From NCBI GenBank assembly GCA_948567375.1, contig OX419755.1:64856944-64920943 (forward strand): DNA of 64,000 nucleotides, read 5' to 3'. The notes under the pieces were generated by a model, which made no database searches, was not told the origin of the DNA, and was given only the letters and a program-made list of their open reading frames with translations. Within the stretch, counting starts at the first letter, position 1; each line of letters begins with the position of its first letter. Position numbers and translations under genes: made by a program. Below, one piece after another: positions 23,338 to 35,678 of this stretch. The DNA comes from Lunularia cruciata (lineage: Eukaryota > Streptophyta > Marchantiopsida > Lunulariales > Lunulariaceae).

Positions 23338-26300
23338 TCAAACAATATTTTGGTTTTGTGGTGTCTGACAAGCCTTGAGTTTTCACATCCATTGTTAAGT
23401 TAGGAGAAAAAGCTTCCACTCTTGATATAAGGAATTATCCCACAAACAACTTTTAGCTTCCATTAAGCTCAAGCAAAAGGTCACAAATGATAGGATTTTT
23501 GAACCCAATATTGAACCACACACACTACTAATGTTTGGGTGAGAAAGGCACAAAAGGGGTTTTGGCTAGAGATGTTTGGCATATACCCTCTTAGGAGGAA
23601 CCATTATGGTTCTTTCCCTGCTAATTGTCCTTGCAGCATGAGGGGTTCCTTGTTGTTCTTAAGGTGGGCACAGTTTGGGGCATGATTGCAAATGTTCCTC
23701 AAAGATGTTCTCTACCTGAAGATAAACCCAAAGAAAACCCATATGGGACACATAGTGGAAAAGAAGGCATCTCAAGAAATTGGCTCAATGGAGCCATATG
23801 ACCCAAAAGGCACCCCATATAGGTTCTTTTCTAAAACCCTTGGTCTGACTTGTGGCCTAGTAGATTGTTACCATTTACAAGCAAAAGGCATGACTACATC
23901 CTTTTGTGTGCATTCTTGATACAACATCATATTAATTAAAACATGAACAAAAAGCCCATAGGGTAATGCCTTTTTGGCCCTATATTTCACTATAGAATGA
24001 AAGCCCCTATTATGCACATGTGACTCATCATGCCATATAGCATCCTTTAGTTCCTATTATGTGCGTATCTAAGAAAACATTGCTACTTAAATGGTGCACA
24101 TTGAAAATCTGAGTTGTTTCACTTGGCTGCACATGGAGCCAATCTCTTGCTCCAAGGAAGGAGCTCATGGTGATGGCAAAATATATTATTTTCCATTGAA
24201 AAAATCACATCAAAAACAAACAAAGCATACAAAGAGAGAGCATTCACTATGATGTACATAGAGTCCCATAAATTGCTTTATAGACTTCCAACCCTTCCAG
24301 TTCAAGAAACAAAACTGCAAAGGTAAAAGCTTCAAACAAGAGGTGAGAGAAAGGGCCATGGCCAGCCTTCCCTTTTCATTATTGAGGTCCTTCATATGCA
24401 CATTGACATATATCCCTACATTTCTTAAGGCTTGGACAATGAGGCATCACTTGTCATTGCACTAATAGATTATTTGCATGACATCCTTTCTTTGATCCTA
24501 GTTTTTGTGTAGAGTGTACCATATTCTTCTAGGGAATGTGCACACAATGTATTTTTCATAATTAATCCTCTATGGAGGTCAGAATTGTGCAAAATGCAAT
24601 GTGTGTGCACAATCCTTGGAAAAATGTGCGGCACTCTACACAAAAAGTCCACCTTATATAAGCCTAGGGTTACCCCATTCACCAATTTTGGCTACTCAAG
24701 TGCTCTTTGAATTGTATGAGATATTTACCTATCACACAACAACTCTCTAATCTAACTTTTATTGGAGCTCTTTCCTCTTGAACTAGCATAACTCTATATT
24801 TGTATCAATTGTAGGAGATAACAAATGGGCTTCATCATTGCTACCTTCCACATTTATTTCCTTGTTTTTGGGTGATAAGATCAAGGTGAAGTAATTATCA
24901 CTCCTACTTTCTTGCTTTCTAACAAGGTTTCTATCCTACTTGTTTGTGGAGCGGATTGCTTGGCCTCACTCCTTTCTTCTAGTTCTTTGTTGTTTTCAAG
25001 GACATCTTTCCTTCCACTATTGTTGGACAATACTTCTATTGTCTACACCCCTCATTTGTGCTTCTTGGAAGCTTGAATCTTGAGCTTGGTACTAGTATGC
25101 TTCTTGCATAGTATGATCATATTATAGGTCTCTCTATGGTCTCTCTATGTCTCTCTTGTGACAACTCATCAAAATTGGGTCTTTAAGATCTTCTTTTTTA
25201 TACCCATTTTCCGACTTTCCTCTCACAAATAAGTCATCAATCCTATCCTTCAAGTATTTTCTTAGATGACCATGTCGATTTTCCATGTGGTATGAATAAA
25301 TAGTGAGCACTCTTATCCTATTACTCATTGCTAGTGATCTTCAATCCACAATTTCAAACATGTTGTCAACCTCCTACCACTCATGTCAATATTATTATGA
25401 ATTTCTTCTAGCATGGAGACATCAAATAGACTCCAATTCCACAGCAAGAATTCCAACCTTTGACTCTAGAGATAACCCGACCTATAATACAAATCCTATC
25501 CAAAAATCTCTAGAGATTTGCTCACTAGTTCTTCCAATTGCTTTTTTTTCCATCCTTAGCAATTTGTCATGCCATCACTAAATTCGTTAGACTTGTGAAT
25601 CTACCCTATCACCAACACTCTCTTACACAATCTCCCAAACTCATCATGTGCTTTGTTGGCAAAAAGGTGAGTCTTGTCAATGGCAACAATGTTTTCCTAT
25701 AACACGATAAAACCTTGATTGCAACAAAATAAAATGAAAAGTGAAAATTTCTCCTTGCGGGTGTGGGACACTAATATTATAGTCTAGTCTAGTTTGTCCT
25801 TCATCCATTATGGCACTTGTTAAGTTGTCATGATTATGTTATAAATGCATGTTGCTTGAAATCAAACAGCCATAGTAGTTCTTTTGTAGTGTGTTCATGC
25901 AAGAAGCATGAATTTGCTATTGGCACCAAATTGGATGGCACTTTGACTAATTGTAGAAACTCATATTTACATGACTTTGTTTTCATTAATCTTCATAATG
26001 ATATCATCTTGTGTCAACGAATCTTTGTAGAGTAAAAAACATAATAAGGGATCTTTGTAGTGATTCTCCTTGCAAGGACAATAAGGGTCAAGAAACCTAG
26101 TTACAATACAAACACTATGTCGCCATCCTTTGGAATTGGGTTGGATTCATCATATAAGGGAATTATTCACTTTGTGAGATGCTTGTGTAAGGATTAATGA
26201 CATTTTATATTTTTCTACAACATTCTATCATGCACGTGCTAGAATTTCTAAAATAAAATAGAAATGAAATTTGGGTCCAAGGAAGTTAAGGTGTGTTACT

Positions 26301-26510
26301 ACAGTTATAAACTCTTTGACAATACATGGATAATTGTGCATCATCAAATTTAGCTTCCATCGTTTTGCTTCAATCTTCACTGAAAAGATTAAATTAGAAA
26401 CAAATTTACAGATGAAAAGTATCAAACATTTTAAACTAAGTAAAATAAGCCAATAGAGTGATATCTTGGAACTTATTTCTATTCCTTGTATTCTTTTTAC
26501 TAAAATCACA
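23338..26510. other. intergenic DNA with weak gag-like fragment
   Basis: No intact gene. On the minus strand 25328-25134 reads YHMENRHGHLRKYLKDRIDD followed by LFVRG, which loosely resembles the CxFHxxxGHxTxxCxxLKxxIExLxxxG pattern of gag proteins of Tat/Athila-type gypsy elements, with Tyr in place of both Cys. The similarity is weak. The rest shows only short frames. A foldback lies at 24500-24645. Confidence 0.3.
24500..24645. repeat. 146-bp foldback (imperfect inverted repeat)
   Basis: The left arm begins TTTTTGTGTAGAGTG and the right arm ends with its complement CACTCTACACAAAAA. Both arms of about 72 bp match at roughly 70%, including GTGCACACA blocks, and the centre is the near-palindrome CCTCTATGGAGG (24567-24578). 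It has the form of a MITE or a long hairpin transcript. Confidence 0.75.
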
Positions 26511-29500
26511 CATTTCAGAAATCAAGTTACAATTTATTATTGTGACTAATGTGTACACTTTGTTATTTTGATAAATTATATCATTTTAACTCATTCATGA
26601 TGATCAATAATGATTGATTCTGTGTTATTTTAAGACCATAATAAAATCTCACACAAAGTGGTGTTTTCAATCCTAAATAATATATATAACTTTGCTTTTT
26701 TTTTTTTCATTATGACTTATATACTTTACTTATCAAGATGAAGCAAGCATGAGAATATGGATACCGCTTACAAGGACAAGTGAACATGTAAACTGAGTGG
26801 AATAATTGTTTTTTCTCTTTTGCTCTATGTTCCATTGATTACCTAGCACACAAGAATGTGTGGATATAAGATATTAATTATGATATAAAAAAAATTATTT
26901 TTTCTATGTATAATAATAAAAAATATACACATTTATTATTTGGTTGCATTGTGTATTTATAATATAACAAGTCTTAAGAAAGATTGAAGATATGAAATTT
27001 TATATAAGTTTATTTTTCATATTGTATGAACTTGTTCAATGATATTCTGCGAAACCATCATATATGTTATTTTAAGATAAATAAAGAACTTCATACTATA
27101 TTTTCTACATACCTTGATAAGATTAGGTATGATTATTTTTCTCCTGCGCAATATGCGCTAATGTAGATATGCTTTATGCTTTATTTAGTGGTGCAAATAA
27201 AAAGATTAAAAAGGCTGTATTTTGCAAAATGCCTAAGCGCAAATCATTTGAACCAAGTCGGGAAAAATTCATGATACTAAGTCTCTTTGAGCATCAAACA
27301 TAGCTAACCTTGAGGATGCTAAAGGCATGTTTGGGAATGATTTGCATAGAAACCTAGATATATATTTTCTCTTAGCATTGTATGCACATAATTACTCAAA
27401 TGCGTTCTAGTACACACTGCTTTGTGCCTATAAAATATGATGTCAATTTACACTTTGTTTTTTGAATTGTTCCCATTTCTCAAACAACATTTGTTCTTTT
27501 TCTACACAAACCATTGTTGTGTTTTTTATTTCTTATTCTTTTCATAACTTTTGTCACATCTTCCTTGGTGATGACAATTTGTGAAAAAAAACACATGGTA
27601 AGCAACCATAGCATACACTTTTAAAGGATGTTTTAGATGCAAGAGAAGAGTGAATCTTCATATACTTCATAGAGAGGTTATAGATATTGGTGCAACTAAT
27701 AGCATTTGATTATTATACACTATTTATTAGTATGAATCATGTGAATGCAAAAGGTATCTTTATAAAATTAATCATATTACTTGATTGAGTAGCTCAAGAC
27801 TTAACCAAGAAAAATGTGTTCTTCCATATAATAATAATAAATTATAATTTTATTCTCTTATTACAAGAATAATTTTCAAAATTAGATCAAGTGTTTGCAT
27901 TACTCAACTCATTTAGACATCTTATCTATCTATTTTTTTGGCAACTTTTAACTGAGCAATGATAATAACTTAACCTAAATAATTGATCAAACAAATAGAT
28001 TAAAAGTTCAAGCTTTACTATATGAAAACTCAATCTTTCTAATTCGTATTAGTATATAGATAATTGGATATTTTGTATTAAAAGTACATTATTGTTGTTG
28101 GAATAATTTAAATAATGGGGAGTATTATTTGAAACAAATTACAATAAGCAAATTTTACCTACTTGTTAGAAATTTCCTCCAATGAGATCAAGAGACTTAT
28201 GATAAAAAATTTATTTCAATAATATTAAATTTCAAATAATTATATTATTACCTATTCTGAGGTTTCAATGTAACTCACACTAATTTAAAGATCCAAATCT
28301 CATTGCTTTTATCCATAATATATTATGTTGGTGGAGAGGCTCAAGAATCATGCTTATGAAGGTGAGAACTATTATTTATAAAATATCAGTGATTTTTAAT
28401 ACCAAAATTTAAATGATTATGATTAAATATCCAATTTATGTATACGATAAGATTCAGATCACATTGTGTGTTTCAAGGCAAATCAGTGTGAACAACTACA
28501 TCAAGAATGTTGAAAAAACTTGTTAAGATATTACCATATTAAGTTGTGTGATAGAAAGATACATTAGTTACATTACAATACAAAAAACTTGAAGTAAATA
28601 TGCAAAAATATAAGACATGTGTTTGGAAGTGTATTTCCTGTAGAGTAACATCGAGTCAACTATCCAGATAAATAAAAATAGGCTTTTTAATCTTAAAAAC
28701 TTGACTTGTACAATTCTATATCTACCTTTCATCATGAATTTAAAGAATATTTGTATTTATAGATAAATATAAGAGAATTAACTTTAATAAGATGGTTCAA
28801 GATGTAAGTAGTCTACCCATGAAAATTGGTTTATAGTTTAGATTGTAATCTTAAATTTAATTTTTTGAGCATATTGATTGATCCAAATATTAAGAATTGA
28901 TTTATTACTCAATATTAGTCTTCAATAAGTTTTTCATCATGCACTAGTTTTATACATGAAATGTAGAAAGTAATATTGAGGAGCACAAACTTACATTGAT
29001 GATTCACCAAACAAGCTTGATTTGATTTTCTATTTCTTCTTTAAGTTTGAAGTTGGTCTTTTGTAGCGTATTTAATACAAGGGAAGTTAAAACCAATGAT
29101 TTTGATACAAAATTATAATCTTGTTATTTATAAACACAAGCAAACTATGAGTTTAAATACTATATCTTGAAATGAAATAATAAATAGAGTAGTATACAAT
29201 TGCAAGAAATTCATGAATATTATTAATTTGTAGCCACAAAAAGAACCACAAAACATCTTATTGTAAATTTAAGAAATTTGTCAGCCACTAATAAAATTAT
29301 GATAGGAATTTTCAAAATTAAAAAATAATTTATAAACACAATTTAAGTTAAATGGAATTTTAGGCTTTCAAGAACATAATTTTTGCCATATCACACTATT
29401 AACTATAGTGTTAGCACATAGAATGAAATAATTAAAAAAAACTATCTTAAGCTTCTTTATGACTATATAGAGAAATCTATGTAGTCACAAACAAGCTTAA

Positions 29501-30632
29501 GATAGCTATTTTGTCATTTGTCTTATGTATACTTCAACCAAATGATTGATGTCCATTGTAATTTATGTCACGTATTGCATTTAAAGATCAATTAAGTATG
29601 CACAATTTCCTAGTATATTGTGCCAAAAATAATTCTTACAAGCTTTGAAGGAGTAAAACAGTAAACTATAGTAGCTTTATCCTAAAAAACTAGAATTAAG
29701 ATCTAATTTTATATTGATCATATTTGGTGATGTTTATTAAATATAAAAATTTACTTCTAAATAAAAATTTATTTTTATATATTTAAATGTTATCAATCAT
29801 TTGTAGGTTTTTGCATGTCATAGGTTTTATAAGGTTGGAAATCTTTGTTGAGGTAATTGAATATTTACCATTAAGCTACTAAACTTAAATTTCCACATCT
29901 TTAATGAACATTATTTTTCAAAAATCTTAATTTATAAATAAGTAATGTACATGGGTAGAATTAATAGATAATTGCTTTTTGGGAAAAAATATAGTAAAGT
30001 GAAAATGTTAATGAGTATGTTACATTAGGTTTACTTAGTCCAATTTTGTTATAGCCTTGCTATATATAAAATATTAAAAACAATATATTTAGGAACCCAA
30101 ATGGAAGACAACTCTTCTTGGTTGGGAAACACTAATTTCATATAGTAGTTTATGGATGGTTTCATAAAATGTATATAGGGCATAATGTATTGTGTAACAA
30201 GATGATCTTCAACATTTTGAAGTACTAATTCCATTTATGTAGTTAAGTCATGTTTCTATATTGATTACTTCTTTCTAAAGTATTAGAAATTTCCAAATTT
30301 TATTTTCCAATCTTCTTCATTTTGGAGCAAGTGAAAATTTACTTATCCTATTAACCTATGCAAAAGTAAACTTAATCTTCTAGCTTTTTCATAAAATTTG
30401 AGAGAAAAATACTTTAACAGATTACAAGCTAAAAGAACTTACTAATTTATCAAAGGGGTTACCTTTTGACCAAGAAGGGTGTATATCCTAACCAAGTCCC
30501 TATATTTATTCTCCCAAAAGGACTGGAATGTTTAATTTAAATCAACTTTAGGTCAAAACCACAATTTTTTTTATAGAAAATATGTAACAACAAAATATCA
30601 TTCAAATTTTTAATACTGCAATAAGAATAATT
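26511..30632. other. AT-rich intergenic DNA, no gene seen
   Basis: Very AT-rich, with frequent stops in all frames on both strands and homopolymer T/A runs (for example near 26697-26708). Only the small foldback at 29442-29505 stands out. Confidence 0.6.
29442..29505. repeat. small foldback, 29-bp arms
   Basis: CTATCTTAAGCTTCTTTATG at 29442 onward pairs with the complement in 29477-29505 (about four mismatches over 29 bp) around a 6-base loop. It is probably a tiny MITE remnant. Confidence 0.8.
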
Positions 30633-30730
30633 TGATCCCACAAGGATACAAGTTAGATATGACTAAAAAAGTTTTAATATTGAGGTAAGATTCAGTTGAT
30701 CCACAAGGATACAAGTTAGATATGACCAAA
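30633..30730. repeat. tandem duplication, 64-bp period
   Basis: TGATCCCACAAGGATACAAG with TTAGATATGAC (from 30633) recurs as TGATCCACAAGGATACAAG with TTAGATATGAC (from 30697), a spacing of 64. Confidence 0.8.
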
Positions 30731-30739
30731 AACAAGGTG

Positions 30740-31660
30740 AAAGTATCACAAAGCTAACAATCTATTGTTTTGTTTTTAACCTTTTGGGAAAAGTTATTCC
30801 TAGAAGAGGGTAGTATCACCACTATTAGCACACTGCAAAAGATGTACATGATTGCTAATCACTTTCACTATAATTTCAGTCCATAAGAGTCTAGAAGACG
30901 GTGGATCATTTGTAACAAAGGTTACTTTGCCTTGGAAATTCTAATTAGCCTGACTGAATTTAGACTTCCTCTAATCATGACAATTCTATGATATACCATC
31001 TACACCACATTACAAATGTTTGATTAGACTTCCTCTAATCATGACAATTCTATGATATACCATCTACACCACATTACAAATGTTTGATCATATGAGATAG
31101 TCAAGTCTTAAAGTGACTCATGAACAAAAGGATGAAATGCACAAACTACATTGGATTCAAATCTCTCAAGGGTCCTATCTATCCGTCATCAATGATTGTA
31201 GCATAGTGTTCTAGCTTTCCTAGAGGGAACTAAATTATATAGGAGGTTAGAATGATTCATATTACTTAGTCTCCCAATCTATGGTACTTAAAAATACCTA
31301 GGCTTATAAAAGTCTATTATGATATTGTTTTTGGCATATGTATAGCACCTAGAGGTCCACCCTTTTATGCTAATATTTCTCACAAATAAGTGACTAGGTA
31401 TGAAGACATTCATACTAAGAGTAGAACCACATATCCAAAATCTTGGAAGAACCTCATTTGTAGCAATGGAAATATTAACCAAATGAACACAATAAACATT
31501 GGGTCTAAGCCCTATATACATTTCCTACTTTGCCGCCAAAGAGATCCAATAGTTACAAAGTGTTAGAGATCGTCTAATTACATCTTGTCCTTATTAATTT
31601 TATCTCAACGTTATCCTAATCTAATCTCCAAGTGGGCACGATTGACATGGAGTTGCCACC
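30740..31660. repeat. dispersed repeat, copy 2
   Basis: Collinear with 8370-9440 over about 900 bp (see copy 1) and with 39740-40300 over its left part; GAGGGTAGTATCACCACTAT at about 30808 aligns with GAGGGTAGTGTCATCACTAT at about 39846. Function and class are unknown. Confidence 0.55.
30961..31088. repeat. exact 64-bp tandem duplication
   Basis: The unit starting TAGACTTCCTCTAATCATGA at 30961 is repeated at 31025 with no visible difference, so the duplication is recent relative to the decay around it. Confidence 0.9.
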
Positions 31661-32199
31661 TCAATGGATTTTTTGTATCTTTATTTGTTGTGTAGGGATC
31701 CACTTGGGTTTCATATTGACACTAAGGTGTATGAGTTATTTACAAGTACAAAGTGTCTTTAATATAATTATGAGATAAAAACATGCCTCTTTATTTATAA
31801 CATGGGCATCAAATAATGCAAACAAGCTAATTGTGGCTCCCAAGGAGAATTAAATGTGGTTAAATGCAACAATCATAGAAAACAACACAAATATTCATTT
31901 ATCTTTTTAATAAAACTTGATGGCCTACAAATTTTTGAACTGTTTTTCATGAAGAATACACTCAAGCAAGAAGTCACTTGAAGAGGCTCAAGCATTATCT
32001 TTCTCCCACTTGACAATCAAGAAATTGCTCTCAATAATAGATGTATCAATAAATGTTATTGTGAGCCCACCATAAACCTCATGTAGTTGCAAGAACCCAT
32101 CTTGGGCCAGCTTCCAACCACCTTCAAAAGAGGTTCAATGATCACACTTATCTAAGATAGCTTTAAAACTGCTCTCACAATTGTATGCCACTTGAAGAT
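31661..32199. other. intergenic DNA, nothing recognised
   Basis: No open frame of note and no repeat shared with other parts of the window. Confidence 0.5.
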
Positions 32200-34758
32200 C
32201 TTAGAACTCTTGCTTGATTGCTTTGATCTATGTTTACAACAAGCTATGCTACAAGTGATAGATATGAACCTTCATAATATTGGCAAATTCTTGACCTTGA
32301 AGTGCTACCAATTGATGTAGAAGTACAAGAAGCATCTCTTTGGCAGGACATTTGATGAGTTGTGCTTAGCAACAATAGAGATCAAGCATGCAATAAGATT
32401 GATTGTGCAATCAGTAGGATCCTATAGAGGTGCTGCCATTTTTTTCATTATTAGTCCCTTCCAACTTGTTGATCACAAACCCGCCAAGGTCTTAGAGCAT
32501 TGCCTTGACATCAAAAAGTAGTAGCAAATATATATGATCATTAGAGATGATGTCAACTTCCAAATCAATTGCGTCTACCTTTGCAATAGATAGTGACCTT
32601 GTTGCATTGAACCAACATACATAAGTACCATGCAAATTTTCCAATGCTTCACACTACTGTGACACTAAGGTCACAAGCCCTTTGAGGTTGCAAAACATTT
32701 CCATTGCCTTAGACAAAATTTTCTCAATGAACATCATCACAATCCACCAAGACAAATTTGATACCATCATAGGCTTTTTTTCATCCAAATATCCCATACA
32801 CTCCATGTGATACTTCTTGAACCAGGATGCAACACTACTCATAGACTCCCATTGATTTTTAGTGACAACTGGTGGCTCAAATTTCAACTATATAGTAAAA
32901 AATTTATGCATATGCAAATACGCAATCAACATTGTAAAATTTCAATAGAACTCCTCTCCCATTAAGGATTTGAAGCTAAAGGTCAAGCTGGTGCAAATAA
33001 TACCAAATGCAGTACAAACCATGTAAAGTAGCCTGCTCAAAGCAAGTCACCACACCTTGGATGCACCTTACCATCTTGCATTTACCATTAGTAGAAATTG
33101 AAACCATAATACTCTTCCTGCCATGTAAGATCTATGAGCCGGTCTGTCTCTCACTCAAGATGAACCTCTGATGGCTATTATGGTAGCACACCATGGACTA
33201 AGAAGGCAAGGAACCCCAACTCCACCATACTTCTCCAAGGCTAACACTCCAAGACTCAATACATTGCTCACTAGAGAACTCAATGAGAGAGAGCTAGTTG
33301 CAAATGAAATGATGTTGAGTACCTCCTCACCCCTTGTTTATATAGTTGTGAAAAAATTACACACCAAAGTTACTAATTACCATAGTAACTCAAGTAACTA
33401 GACTAAAAGTCAAGTAAAGTCAAAAAGTAGAAAGGAATATCCATTCATATGGGCATATTCCACTAGCATGTGATCTTATCTTGACCCAACCACTAAGTCA
33501 AGGATTCCTTCACATGGGCTATCCTTGGACTATAGAAGAATCCAAAACAAAAAGGCTTGTGGGCCCAAGAGTTCTCAACTCTTTCCTCAAAGCTAAACAC
33601 CTAGGAATAATACCAAGTCAACACACTAGAATCCAAAATAGTGATGCTTATCTTTTCCACCTCCTCTAAAGTAAGGTCCTCTCTATCTTAGCTATGAATG
33701 ACTTTAGCTAATCATGACTAATTTAGAACCATCCTTTATCTCTATATAAATAATATCTCTCAAGTAATTGTAATACCAAGCTAAATAGCACAATACCACA
33801 CACATGCATAGATAGGTGTTACAGATCAATTAAAGGCTTTGACAACATGCAAATATATATTCTCTGACTTGTGTTGAGTGAGCATTGGGATTGCAAACAA
33901 GCAAGATTAAAAAATATTGCACTTTTAGTGCAATCTGATGCAAACATCAAGGTATGAGGTGGTGATATGAGTAGACATGTCCATTGAAGTGGAAAACATC
34001 CACACACATTTGAGCAAATCATGCATGCATTGATTGAAGGTTTAAGGCACACACATATTTAGCAAACATGGCAACTTTTCCATCACATAGAGAACCAAGA
34101 GATGCTAAGCCAATTTGCTCTTTCTTCATCCTTAAAATTTGCACATCCATTTGGCAGGACACTTTCACATTGAGATAATCAAAATTGAGGGAGAATTGAG
34201 CAGGATTCATCACTTTATTTTGGTATCTCAATGCAACAACATCAACTCTATTACCATCCATGGCTTCTGATTTGTCTAGGACATCTTCAAAGATATAGAG
34301 CACAATCTTTATTGGTGTCATTAATTTTAAAACAATTTGCCAATAATAACATCAATGATATCCTTGCACACAAACAAATGAATGTGAGCATATGAACCAC
34401 CAAAGTGTGATTTGATGGTGTTGTGGAAAGCAATAGGAGCATTGCTGTCAAAAAGGTTTGTCTTCTTGCAATTTTTGAGTGCAAAGTAGTCCTTCTAGCA
34501 CTGGGGATGTTGAATTCCCATGTGTCTATGGTACATGTCTGCAAAAAATGGTTTTTTGAAATACATGATGTTGGTTGTCTCATTGTGTTTTGTGCCAATA
34601 TTCACCTTGTGGTCAAAGTGAACGTAGAACGTGAAAGAGATTGACACCACTACCTTGGTCTTAGCATTTTGCTTGCAGATTTTGATGCAAAACTGCAAAT
34701 AATGTTCCTTCTTGAATGGTGTGGAGCGTGACATTACAAGAGAATGATCAACAAGCAA
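32200..34758 (-). pseudogene. hAT-like transposase remnant (BED/zinc-finger N-terminus to C-terminal core)
   Basis: Pieces of one protein run in order on the minus strand. 34758-34495 holds a BED-like start (FTFYVHFDHKVNIGTKH, then KYFKKPFFADMY-like sequence and HMGIQHPQC). 34321-34019 holds a region ending IGLASLGSLCDGKVAMFAKY and VCALNLQ. A stretch near 33030-32975 reads LHQLDL, as in hAT transposases (CAHQLDL). 32887-32654 reads SVASWFKKYHMECMGYL, then KKPMMV, SWWIVMM and LKGLVTLVSQ. Broken coding continues to about 32400. From memory of the family this matches hAT-type transposase-like proteins of plants and oomycetes, but I could not search. The frame is broken many times and an unrelated block (about 33160-33825) interrupts it. 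Confidence 0.55.
33160..33825. mobile_element. block inserted in the transposase remnant, LTR-like
   Basis: The transposase homology is interrupted here. On the minus strand the block begins TGTAACACCTATCTATGCAT at about 33825, a plausible LTR-type TG start, and contains a TATA-like CTCTATATAAATAATAT (33750 region). I could not find the matching CA end or a target duplication, so a solo LTR is only a suggestion. Confidence 0.35.
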
Positions 34759-35324
34759 AGTGTATTTCTAGCTATTTTCAGAAAAGAAAATTTGGATTTT
34801 TAGAGATGGCTTATATTAGCACTATTTTAGTTTTGCACAATTCCTACTTTGGGACTGTGATCAAAACATATTAGGGCTTGCTAATTTAATTTTCTATGTC
34901 AAAGGTTCTGCAATGTCATAAGAAGTTTTGCTATAATGTGGCACTGCACAACATTTATATGTGCCTAAATGGGGCATTTCCACAAAAAAATCTGCATATA
35001 AAGAGGACTGGATATAAATGATCAACAAGTTATGAACAAGCTACAAGACAAGAACAACTACAAATGAATTGCTTACAATACATCTATTGTAACTTGGTTG
35101 CTAAGACATTGTCAAGGTTGTTACTTGGTTGCAAGATAATTTGGCAATGTCAGTTATAAACTAATTGCACCTTACTAATTCCAATGAGCTTAAAAATGAC
35201 CTCCATTTATGACAAGTGAGTACTTGTACAAAACTAGTATGCACTCTAGAACTTGGAGTTAATACGGCCATAAGCATCTCCATGAACATAAGGTGCAAGA
35301 AGAACTGCCAACCAAAAAGAACAA
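34759..35324. other. intergenic DNA, nothing recognised
   Basis: Short frames only; no repeats shared with the rest of the window. Confidence 0.5.
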
Positions 35325-35612
35325 TGTCCAAGTATGAGGTAGAGATGAGGTATGAAATACAAAGTATGAGGTAAAAGGTATGAGCTCCTAAGTAGGAGGT
35401 GAGGTATGAGGCAAAGTATGAGATACAAAGTATGAGGTGAGGTATGAGATGAAGTATGAGATACAAAATGCAAGGTATAAGGTACAAGACAAAGTACAAG
35501 GTATGAGGTATGTAATATGCATTGACATACAAGGAGGTATGAGGTATAAGACAAAGTACAAGATATGTGGTGCATAATGAAGTATGAGATACAAAGTACA
35601 AGGTACAAGGAA
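35325..35612. repeat. degenerate minisatellite based on TATGAGGTA/TACAAAG
   Basis: About 290 bp of interleaved TATGAGGTA, TATGAGATACAAAG and AAGTACAAGGTA units. The repeat lacks stops in some minus-strand frames, which gives long but meaningless open frames such as 35161-35712. Confidence 0.9.
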
Positions 35613-35646
35613 CTAGGGAGTTGATCCATGTAGAAGTACATATGGT

Positions 35647-35678
35647 CATATGGTTGTAGCTTTTGCTACAACCATATG
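35647..35678. repeat. perfect 14-bp hairpin with TTTT loop
   Basis: CATATGGTTGTAGC, then TTTT, then GCTACAACCATATG. Confidence 0.9.

Noticed and set aside
23686-23919. 77-codon plus-strand frame after element A
   Set aside because: No similarity to a known family that I can see; frames of this length occur by chance here.
24500-24645. A microRNA gene
   Set aside because: The hairpin is long and imperfect, and I recognise no conserved plant microRNA; a foldback element is the safer call.
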